NCBI GenBank assembly: GCA_902492755.1
Contig: CABUNB010000013.1
Coordinates: 1 to 47,654 of the forward strand
Direction: 5' to 3'
Length of the DNA: 47,654 nucleotides
Source: an uncultured Collinsella sp.
GTDB lineage: Bacteria > Actinomycetota > Coriobacteriia > Coriobacteriales > Coriobacteriaceae
Within the stretch, counting starts at the first letter, position 1, and every line of letters starts with the position of its first letter. Under the pieces are notes generated by a model. That model ran no database searches. It was not told the DNA's origin and saw only the letters and a program-made list of their open reading frames with translations. Shown here piece by piece: positions 8,234 to 15,127 of this stretch. Position numbers and translations under genes: made by a program.

Positions 8234-8282
8234 CCACCACCAAAACCACCGCAAAGGGGACAGGCACCTTTGTGGTGGTTTT
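8234..8282 (+). terminator. Rho-independent terminator after the glycosyltransferase
   Basis: AACCACCGCAAAGG and CCTTTGTGGTGGTT pair around GGACAGGCA and run into a T-run. The arms are nearly identical to those of the terminator at 557-600. Confidence 0.85.
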
Positions 8283-8314
8283 TGCTTTTGCGATGCAGCT
8301 CGAGGAGGTACTCG

Positions 8315-8737
8315 ATGTTTTATATCCCGTTTTGGATTTGCATCTTTGCCGGCGCGGCGATTGATGCCCGTCAGCGACGTTTTCCCAATGAGCTTGCCGG
8401 TGCGTGTGCGGTGACGGCGTTAGTGGGCGTTTGGCTCGACAAAGGCGTTAACACGGCGCTTGACCATGCCGGTCTTGCGGTCATCGTCTACCTTGCCCTT
8501 GTTCTGACTGAGTCCCTCTGGCGTCGTTTTCGCCAAACCTCGGGCATTGGCATGGGGGACGCCAAAGCACTCTTCGCGCTTTGCACGCTCGACCCTATGG
8601 GTGGCATCGTGGCATTTGCCGTCGCGCTCCTGGTCCTTGCCCTCTCCTGCGTCATCACAAAATCGCGCTCCCTGCCATTGCTCCCGTTTTTGGTGCCGAT
8701 TTTTGCCATAATCGAGGTTGTGGGCTGCACTTTGTAA
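8315..8737 (+). CDS. Minimal prepilin-type (A24) aspartic peptidase
   Basis: This 140-aa membrane protein matches only the peptidase half of TadV/PilD-type enzymes. The first motif is IDARQRRFPN with catalytic D17, and the second is GIGMGDAK with catalytic D82. About five hydrophobic segments are visible. The N-terminal methylase domain of PilD is absent, as in archaeal-type and TadV-type peptidases. Such enzymes cleave the leader of pilin-like proteins in the membrane. No pilin, Tad or secretion ATPase gene is in the window, so the substrate is unknown. The start ATG at 8315 has a clear GAGGAGG; open frame further upstream runs into the preceding terminator. Confidence 0.82.
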   Translation: MFYIPFWICIFAGAAIDARQRRFPNELAGACAVTALVGVWLDKGVNTALDHAGLAVIVYLALVLTESLWRRFRQTSGIGMGDAKALFALCTLDPMGGIVAFAVALLVLALSCVITKSRSLPLLPFLVPIFAIIEVVGCTL

Positions 8738-8768
8738 CCGATTGCGCATCCTTCTTAAGGAGCATGCC

Positions 8769-10016
8769 ATGGCAACTAATCAAGAAACGGCCGTCATTAA
8801 GGCGCGCATGGACCGTATTCCCTCGGCGTTGTCGCCCGAACTTGTCGAGCGCATTGCCGCCGATCGCGCTTCGGGCTATGTCAACCCGTATCGTTGTAAC
8901 GGCTACCAGGTCATTCGTCGTATTGATCGCGCCGCCGACAAAGGCACGCTTATGCGTCCGGCGTTTATGCGCGACACCGAAAAGATTCTTCATCTTCCGG
9001 CGTACACGCGTTATGCAGGCAAAACGCAGGTCTTTAGCTTTCGCAGTAACGATGACCTGTCGCGCCGCGGTCTGCATGTGCAGCTTGTCTCGCGCATTGC
9101 ACGCGATATCGGTCGCGCCCTGGGGCTCAACTGCGATTTGATCGAGGCGATTGGCCTGGGCCACGACTTGGGACACACGCCTTTTGGCCATGCGGGCGAG
9201 CGCTTCCTCAACGATATCTATCATGAGCGTACGGGGCGTTATTTTTTCCATAACGTGCAGTCGGTCCGCGTGCTCGACGCGCTGTACGGCCGCAACGTGT
9301 CGCTCCAGACGCTCGACGGCGTGCTATGCCATAACGGCGAGTACGAGCAGCGTGTGTTTGAGCTCTCGGACATGGGCTCCTTTGACCAGTTCGATCAGAC
9401 GGTTGAGGACTGTATCGCCACGGGCTATGGCGCTATTGAGCACCTGCGTCCCATGACGCTCGAAGGCTGTGTGGTCCGCATCTCGGATATCCTTGCCTAC
9501 GTCGGTCGTGACCGTCAGGATGCGATCGCGGCGGGCCTGCTTTCGCCCGACGCTTTTGATGATGGCCGGGGCGGTGCCTACAATAGTTGGATCCTCACGC
9601 ATGCCTCCATCGATATCGTTGAGCATAGCTATGGTAAGCCGCGCATCGAGATGAGCGAGGACCTGTTTGAGGAGATCCGCCGTGCCAAGCGCGAGAACTA
9701 CGAGAAGATCTATAGCAAGGGCGGTATCGAAGGCGACTCCGAGGCGGAGCTGCGCGAAGCCTTCGAAAAGCTTTACGACCGTTGCCTGCAGGATATAAAC
9801 GAAGGTGACGAGTCCTCGTATATCTTTAAACACCACATTTCTCGCATCGAGCAGCAGCTTTCCTACTACGATCGCGCCTATGCCTGGCAGAACGATAAGG
9901 ACCAGGCGGTCGTGGATTACATTGCGAGCATGACGGACGGTTATTTCTGCGAACTGACGAGCAAGCTGTTCCCGGGTCTAAAGTTTCCGCATCGTACCTA
10001 TATTAACGAACGGTAG
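8769..10016 (+). CDS. dgt: Deoxyguanosinetriphosphate triphosphohydrolase-like HD protein
   Basis: This 415-aa protein belongs to the dNTP triphosphohydrolase branch of the HD superfamily, which hydrolyses dNTPs to nucleoside and triphosphate and so limits dNTP pools. Motifs are YAGKTQVF (residues 82-89), H103 in the first helix of the HD core, and GHDLGHTPFGHAGE (131-144), which carries the HD pair and flanking metal ligands. The start ATG at 8769 follows AAGGAG. The length suits the bacterial family. Nucleotide preference (dGTP or broad) cannot be determined. In many Gram-positive bacteria dgt lies next to dnaG and rpoD, which is not the case here. Confidence 0.87.
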   Translation: MATNQETAVIKARMDRIPSALSPELVERIAADRASGYVNPYRCNGYQVIRRIDRAADKGTLMRPAFMRDTEKILHLPAYTRYAGKTQVFSFRSNDDLSRRGLHVQLVSRIARDIGRALGLNCDLIEAIGLGHDLGHTPFGHAGERFLNDIYHERTGRYFFHNVQSVRVLDALYGRNVSLQTLDGVLCHNGEYEQRVFELSDMGSFDQFDQTVEDCIATGYGAIEHLRPMTLEGCVVRISDILAYVGRDRQDAIAAGLLSPDAFDDGRGGAYNSWILTHASIDIVEHSYGKPRIEMSEDLFEEIRRAKRENYEKIYSKGGIEGDSEAELREAFEKLYDRCLQDINEGDESSYIFKHHISRIEQQLSYYDRAYAWQNDKDQAVVDYIASMTDGYFCELTSKLFPGLKFPHRTYINER

Positions 10017-10077
10017 TTCGTATCCTTTCGGTATACTGGTTAGTTGAAAACGTTTTTGATTGATGCACGGGATGGCT

Positions 10078-11427
10078 ATGGACGACCTTTTTTCTGCCTC
10101 GACGCGCGAGCGTTCCTTTAAAAATGCGCCGCTCGCGGTGCGCATGCGACCCAATTCGCTCGACGAGTACGTGGGCCAGCAAAAGGCCGTCGGTAAGGGC
10201 TCATGGTTGCGTGCCGCGATCGAGCACGACGTGCTTTCGAGCGTGATTCTGTACGGGCCAGCCGGTACGGGTAAGACGACGCTGGCCCACATTATCGCCA
10301 ACCATACAAAGAGCGAGTTTGTCGAGGTCAGCGCCGTGACGGGCACCGTAAAGGACTTGCGTCGCGTGATTGACGAGGCCAAGACGCGCCTGAATACGTA
10401 CGACCGCCGTACCATTCTATTCATCGATGAGATTCACCGCTTTTCTAAGTCGCAGCAGGATGCCCTGCTACATGCAGTTGAGAACCGTACCGTCATTATG
10501 ATTGGCGCTACGACGGAGAATCCGTACTTCGAGGTCAACTCGGCGCTGCTCTCACGTGGTCGAGTCGTGGAGCTTGAGCATTTAAAGGACGAGGATATCG
10601 CCATGCTTATCGAGCGTGCGCTCGAGGCACCTCAGGGCCTGAACGGCAAATTCTCGGCCGATGATGATACGGTCAAGACCATTTGCACGCTGGCAGCGGG
10701 TGATGCACGCTCGGCCCTGACGACACTTGAGCTGGCGAGCGAGATTGCCGTCACGCGTCCCGATACCGAAGGGACGCCAGCGCCGGCGGCGGGGGAGCGT
10801 TATCCCATCACCGTGGATGACGTAAAGATTGCCAACCCGCGTCGCGGTTTTACGTATGACAAAAACGGCGACATGCACTACGACATCATCAGTGCGTTCA
10901 TTAAGTCCATGCGCGGTAGCGACCCCGATGCCACGGTCTACTGGCTTGCGCGCATGATCGATGCAGGGGAGGATCCTAAGTTTATCGCCCGTCGCATTAT
11001 GATTCATGCTTCTGAGGACGTCGGCAACGCCGACCCGCAGGCGCTTTTGGTGGCACATGCCGCGTTTAAGTCTGCCGAGGTCATTGGCTATCCCGAGTGC
11101 CGCATTAACCTGGCTCAGGCTGCACTCTATGTGTGCTTGGCGCCTAAATCCAACGCGTGTGAGGCTTCGATCGATGCGGCGCTGGCCGATATCCACTCTA
11201 GTGGGCTTCGCGAGGTGCCGAGTTATCTGCGCGATCGCCATCGCCCGGGCAGCGATGAATACGGTGTGTATAAGTATCCGCACGATTATCCCGAAGGCTG
11301 GGTCGACCAGCGCTATTTACCCGAAGGCTTAGAACGCGGTGCATTTTGGCAGCCTGCCGGCCGTGGTTGGGAAGAATGGCGCGTAGAGCAAAGCGAACGC
11401 GACCGCAGCGGGAATGCACCGAAGTAG
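10078..11427 (+). CDS. rarA: Replication-associated recombination protein A (MgsA/RarA AAA+ ATPase)
   Basis: This 449-aa AAA+ ATPase is related to clamp-loader subunits and acts at stalled replication forks. Walker A GPAGTGKTT lies at residues 60-68, Walker B LFIDEIHRF near 114-122, and sensor 1 in GATTENP. The C-terminal tetramerisation half has the family sequence ISAFIKSMRGSDPDA. Several in-frame starts lie between 10060 and 10078. The ATG at 10078 gives the usual N terminus (MDDLF) and has GGGATGG upstream. ATG 10072 is also possible. Confidence 0.92.
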   Translation: MDDLFSASTRERSFKNAPLAVRMRPNSLDEYVGQQKAVGKGSWLRAAIEHDVLSSVILYGPAGTGKTTLAHIIANHTKSEFVEVSAVTGTVKDLRRVIDEAKTRLNTYDRRTILFIDEIHRFSKSQQDALLHAVENRTVIMIGATTENPYFEVNSALLSRGRVVELEHLKDEDIAMLIERALEAPQGLNGKFSADDDTVKTICTLAAGDARSALTTLELASEIAVTRPDTEGTPAPAAGERYPITVDDVKIANPRRGFTYDKNGDMHYDIISAFIKSMRGSDPDATVYWLARMIDAGEDPKFIARRIMIHASEDVGNADPQALLVAHAAFKSAEVIGYPECRINLAQAALYVCLAPKSNACEASIDAALADIHSSGLREVPSYLRDRHRPGSDEYGVYKYPHDYPEGWVDQRYLPEGLERGAFWQPAGRGWEEWRVEQSERDRSGNAPK

Positions 11428-11527
11428 CTGCTGATAATTTTGTCCCACGTTGCTGCTCTTAGCATGTTCGGTCCCCTTTGGGGTACCATGGAAAACGTCT
11501 GTATTTCGATTCTTCCGGGAGGCTTGT

Positions 11528-12115
11528 ATGAGTCCCATTCAAATCGCCCTGCTGCTACTCGCCGTTGCCGGCGTGTGGGCCATCGTTGAGCTCGCGCTCA
11601 CCCTGCGCAAAACCCGCACCGTTGTCGATTCGCTCGACAAGACGGTGACCGACCTCAACAATACGATTGCTGAGGCACAGCCCGTGGTGGCAAAGCTCGA
11701 TGGTGCTGTTGACGAACTCACGCCGGCACTTGCCCAGGTGGAGCCGCTGCTCAAGTCGAGCAAGACCGCCGTTGACGCTCTGACGTCCAACCTCGTTGAG
11801 GTTGAGGCCGTCGTTCGCGACATCTCCGAGGTTACGGGCAGTATGGCCGAGGCCAGCAATGCTGTGTCGAGCGTGACTGATTCTGCGGCAGGTGCCGTGC
11901 AGAAACTCTTTAACAAGGTGAAGGCTCCTGCAGCTGACACCGAGCGCAAGCTCGCCGCTGCTGCTGCGGAGGCAGAGCGGCCTACCGAGCGCGTCCTAAT
12001 TGACGAGGACGATGACGCTGCTGGTGACGATGATGGCCAGAATCCAGCTGTTAAAGCGGCCCAGTATTACACCTACATGCCCTCCGAGACCTCTGAGGAG
12101 TCCTGCGATGAGTAG
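11528..12115 (+). CDS. DUF948 membrane protein with coiled-coil region
   Basis: This 195-aa protein has one N-terminal membrane helix (about residues 5-23, IALLLLAVAGVWAIVE). A long helical stretch with heptad-like repeats follows (about 25-120, with VDSLDKTVTDLN and similar units), and then an acidic tail. This is the layout of DUF948 proteins; the B. subtilis relative YtxG is known as a general stress protein. It is the first gene of a four-gene unit, and its last eight bases overlap the start of the RsbW-like gene, implying translational coupling. The start ATG at 11528 follows GGGAGG. The molecular function of the family is unknown. Confidence 0.75.
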   Translation: MSPIQIALLLLAVAGVWAIVELALTLRKTRTVVDSLDKTVTDLNNTIAEAQPVVAKLDGAVDELTPALAQVEPLLKSSKTAVDALTSNLVEVEAVVRDISEVTGSMAEASNAVSSVTDSAAGAVQKLFNKVKAPAADTERKLAAAAAEAERPTERVLIDEDDDAAGDDDGQNPAVKAAQYYTYMPSETSEESCDE

Positions 12116-12485
12116 CGAAGCAACCTGCCCCATCACGCTGACCGTTGCCGGCGACCCGCGTCTCGCTCGCCTTGTGCGCATGACGGCAGCCAACGTTGGT
12201 GCCCTGTGTTCCATGTCTGTCGATCGCATCGAGGACATCCGCATGGCTGCCGAGGAAGCCTTTATCTTTGGCTGCACGGCTGTTGATTCCGACGACATCT
12301 CAATCAAATTCGATGTCGATGAATCTCACGTTGGCATGACCTTTACCTTTGGCGATCAGGCCACCGTCGACGAGGATGACCAGGCTACTGTTTATGCCGA
12401 GCTTATTTTGGCGAGCGTGTGCGACTCCTACGAAAAGACTGCGGCGCCCCTGACGCTTTCCCTCGACCTCAAGGCGGATATCTAA
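12108..12485 (+). CDS. RsbW-like anti-sigma protein with degenerate ATP-binding site
   Basis: This 125-aa protein aligns by eye over its length with the RsbW/SpoIIAB serine-kinase anti-sigma fold, for example RLVRMTAANVGALC and IEDIRMAAEEAF against the family helices. The ATP site is not conserved. The N-box EAxxNxxxH reads EEAFIFGCT, with F54 where the magnesium-binding Asn should be. The glycine-rich lid region (GGLGLYL in RsbW) reads YAELILAS. I infer that it can bind a sigma factor but probably cannot phosphorylate an anti-anti-sigma factor. No RsbV-like gene is nearby. The start ATG at 12108 has GAGGAG inside the preceding gene. The sigma factor gene begins one base after its stop codon. 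Confidence 0.7.
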   Translation: MSSEATCPITLTVAGDPRLARLVRMTAANVGALCSMSVDRIEDIRMAAEEAFIFGCTAVDSDDISIKFDVDESHVGMTFTFGDQATVDEDDQATVYAELILASVCDSYEKTAAPLTLSLDLKADI

Positions 12486-12486
12486 T

Positions 12487-13278
12487 ATGACCGAACGTTC
12501 CCGGAGCGGCAAGACCGCTTGGGACAAGGAGAAAACCCGCGAGCTGTTTCGTCGCTACAAGGAGACTGGTGATCCGGACGCCCGCGAGCAGCTCGTCATG
12601 TCCCATATGAACCTGGTAAGGTTTCTTGCCAATAAATTTAAGAATCGCGGCGAGCCGCTCGACGACCTGATGCAGGTTGGCTATCTGGGTCTGCTCAAGG
12701 CTATCGACCGTTTTGACCCCGAGCGCGGACTCGAGTTCACGACGTTTGCGACACCCACTATCCTGGGCGAGATCAAACGCCATTTCCGCGATAAGGGCTG
12801 GAGTGTGCGCGTACCGCGTCGTCTGCAGGAGCTCTCGGCCAAGGTCAACCAGGCTACTGACAAACTTACCAACGAGCTACAGCGTTCGCCCAAGGTTGAG
12901 GAGATCGCTGAGTATCTAGATGTGACTGTCGATGAGGTCCTCGAGGCTATGGAATCGTCTTCGGCCTATACCTCGGTGCCCATCGAGGCTCCTGGTGCGT
13001 CCGATTCCGACGATGCGCCCTCGATTCTCGACCGTTACGCCGACGATGACAACGAGCTCGACTTTACCGATGACCGCCTGGTGATCGAGGAAGCCATCCG
13101 CGATTTTTCGCCGCGCGAGCGCGAGGTTATCGAGCTGCGCTTCGTGAAGGGCATGACCCAGATCGAGATCGCCAAGAAGCTGGGTATTTCTCAGGTGCAG
13201 GTTTCGCGTCTGCTGCGCCGCACGCTTAAGAAGATTCAGGACAAGATCGACCCCGACGGAGTGATGGTTCGTTCATGA
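12487..13278 (+). CDS. SigB/SigF/SigG-family RNA polymerase sigma factor
   Basis: This 263-aa group 3 sigma factor has region 2 at about residues 28-100 (LVRFLANKFKNRG, DLMQVGYLGLLKAIDRFDPERG, FTTFATPTILGEIKRHFRDKGW). Region 3 follows (VPRRLQEL...LTNELQRSPKVEEIAEYL), then region 4 at about 205-255 (FSPREREVIELRFVKGMTQIEIAKKLGISQVQVSRLLRR). Such factors direct stress or differentiation regulons and are normally held by an RsbW-type protein, which here is the upstream neighbour. It lies one base after the RsbW-like gene and overlaps the transporter gene by four bases (ATGA), so the three proteins are made from one message. Confidence 0.9.
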   Translation: MTERSRSGKTAWDKEKTRELFRRYKETGDPDAREQLVMSHMNLVRFLANKFKNRGEPLDDLMQVGYLGLLKAIDRFDPERGLEFTTFATPTILGEIKRHFRDKGWSVRVPRRLQELSAKVNQATDKLTNELQRSPKVEEIAEYLDVTVDEVLEAMESSSAYTSVPIEAPGASDSDDAPSILDRYADDDNELDFTDDRLVIEEAIRDFSPREREVIELRFVKGMTQIEIAKKLGISQVQVSRLLRRTLKKIQDKIDPDGVMVRS

Positions 13279-14687
13279 GTGAGCACCCTCAACAAACCGA
13301 TCGCGTGCTGCGCGACACCCGCATTCTGACGCTGCGCATTTGGGCTGTTGTCGGCTGCATTGTTATTGCTGCTGTCATCTTTAACCTTATGGGCATCCTG
13401 GCACCGGTTATCGAGTTTCTTGCCGTCGGCTCCATCATTGCTTTTGTGATGTCCCCGATCACCAACTGGCTCGAGCACCATGGCGTGAATCGCGGCATCG
13501 GTTCGCTTATCGCGCTTATTGTCGTCGTTGCCGTGCTCGTCGGTGTCGTTTGCATCTTGTCGCCGATTCTCTTTGGTCAGATCATGGAAGTCCTGAGCCG
13601 CCTGCCCGAGCAGCTTCGTGTTGCGGGTGGCGATCTCAATGAGATGATCTCGCATGCCAAGACGCTCAACAACACGCCGCTCAAGGAGTATTTGGACGAT
13701 AATCTTTCGTCCCTGGTTGCCGTGGCATCGAAGTATGTGTCTCAGATCGCTGCCGAGCTTGGCCGCGGCGTGTTCCCGCTCATCACCAATACGGCCTCGC
13801 AGTTGTTCGTGATCTTCCTTGGTCTGGTGCTTGCATACTGGATGGCCTGCGACTACCCTCGCATGCACCACGAGATTTGCACCATCATCGGTCAGGAGAA
13901 GGAGACCTCGTACCGCTTTATGGTCGCCATCCTTTCTCGCTCTGTCGGCGGCTATATGCGCGGTATGGTCGTGACGTCCATCTGCGGTGGTTTCCTCGCC
14001 TTTATCGGTTTTATGATCATCGGCCATCCGTATGCGGCGCTCATGGCTATCTTTACCGGCATCATGCATTTGGTTCCGGTCGTCGGTCCTTGGGTGAGCG
14101 CAGCAATCGCCACAGTGCTCGGTTTCATGTTCAGCCCCATGCTGGCGTTATGGACGCTCATCGTGACGATGGTCGCGCAAAACGTCACCGATAACGTGAT
14201 TTCCCCTAAGGTTATGCAGAGCTCGGTGCAGGTGCATCCCATCATGAGCCTCACGGCGCTCGTTATCGGCTCGGCACTCATGGGCCCCATCGGCATGATT
14301 ATTGCCATCCCGCTTTGTGCGGCCCTTAAGGGTATCTTCGTGTACTACTTCGAGAATGAGACCGGCCGTCAGCTTGTGGCCTATGACGGCGCCGTGTTTA
14401 AGGGCACGCCGTACCGCGATGCCGATGGCAACCCGGTCGCCGCCTACGACGCGCTCGGCGACGACACCTTCATCTACGAGTCCGAGCTCATCGGCAACGA
14501 GACTGCGCCCGAGGCCAAGGCGATGCCTAAGCCCGAGTTCGATAATCCCTGGATCAAGCTCTCGGGTTTGCAACCCGATGCCACGGGCTTCTTCAAGAAT
14601 CCCTTCGCCAAGGACGATGACTCCAACTCGGACGACGATACCAAAACCGGCATCGACGGCTCCATGGACGATTCGGATTCTAAATAA
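13275..14687 (+). CDS. AI-2E family transporter
   Basis: This 470-aa polytopic membrane protein matches the AI-2E/YdiK/TqsA family, with a pair of N-terminal helices (about 18-65), a helical soluble insertion, and a C-terminal membrane bundle with GYMRGMVVT, PYAALMAIFTGIMHLVP and VTDNVISPKVMQSS. The last 110 residues or so form an acidic, probably cytoplasmic tail that is not part of the family core. Substrates of the family vary (autoinducer-2 export, ions and others) and cannot be assigned. The four-base overlap with the sigma gene suggests a role in the same stress response, though transport of a signalling molecule is only speculation. Confidence 0.85.
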   Translation: MSEHPQQTDRVLRDTRILTLRIWAVVGCIVIAAVIFNLMGILAPVIEFLAVGSIIAFVMSPITNWLEHHGVNRGIGSLIALIVVVAVLVGVVCILSPILFGQIMEVLSRLPEQLRVAGGDLNEMISHAKTLNNTPLKEYLDDNLSSLVAVASKYVSQIAAELGRGVFPLITNTASQLFVIFLGLVLAYWMACDYPRMHHEICTIIGQEKETSYRFMVAILSRSVGGYMRGMVVTSICGGFLAFIGFMIIGHPYAALMAIFTGIMHLVPVVGPWVSAAIATVLGFMFSPMLALWTLIVTMVAQNVTDNVISPKVMQSSVQVHPIMSLTALVIGSALMGPIGMIIAIPLCAALKGIFVYYFENETGRQLVAYDGAVFKGTPYRDADGNPVAAYDALGDDTFIYESELIGNETAPEAKAMPKPEFDNPWIKLSGLQPDATGFFKNPFAKDDDSNSDDDTKTGIDGSMDDSDSK

Positions 14688-14693
14688 GCCCCG

Positions 14694-14933
14694 TTAGCGT
14701 TTCTTGAAGTTGTAAATGACAAGAAACGCGAGCAAAGCGATTGATAAGGGGCCGGCTACGTAGAAAAAGAGAACGTCAATTGTGCGTAGAGTGTAATAAG
14801 CCTTATCGCCTGACATTACTGCATACAATACGTAGCCAAATGCTGGTTGGTTTGCGTAGCAGCAGGAGAAGGCCAAGAGCGCTAAAAGTGCTACTACCAG
14901 AAGTGCATTCAGGACAAATCGTTTGGTATTCAT
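14694..14933 (-). CDS. Small two-helix membrane protein, unknown function
   Basis: This 79-aa protein has two strongly hydrophobic segments (about residues 6-28 and 52-74) joined by a polar loop, and it ends in KKR. GGAAGGAG lies seven bases before the ATG at 14933, so translation is credible. A family cannot be named. A CC pair follows the first helix, but the sequence before it does not fit a lipobox well. Base composition is more AT-rich than in neighbouring genes, hinting at later acquisition or fast evolution. It converges on the AI-2E transporter gene with only six bases between stop codons. Confidence 0.6.
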   Translation of the reverse strand: MNTKRFVLNALLVVALLALLAFSCCYANQPAFGYVLYAVMSGDKAYYTLRTIDVLFFYVAGPLSIALLAFLVIYNFKKR

Positions 14934-15023
14934 CGTTCGCTCCTTCCGGATGATTCTTATATGGTATTTTACTAAAACTATTTTTTAAAGGATTGCTTAG
15001 TCCTAAATTACATGCACTTTCGC

Positions 15024-15055
15024 TGGAGGGTCGCTGTTTGGCGGCCCTCTTTTTT
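15024..15055 (+). terminator. Terminator-like hairpin upstream of alaS
   Basis: GAGGG..CGC and GCG..CCCTC pair around TGTTTG (15026-15049) and run directly into six T residues. No forward gene ends just before it, so it either blocks stray transcription or terminates a short upstream RNA. The alaS promoter candidate starts in its T-run. Confidence 0.65.
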
Positions 15056-15081
15056 GCACTTGCGCGGCGGGATGGTAATAT
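15054..15081 (+). promoter_or_regulatory. Candidate promoter of alaS
   Basis: TTGCAC at 15054-15059 and TAATAT at 15076-15081 are separated by 16 bases. The expected start point is near 15088, about 40 bases before the alaS ATG. Confidence 0.5.
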
Positions 15082-15127
15082 CGTTACGTTTGAACTGTTT
15101 CGATGTGAAACCGAGGAGATTCCCTCT

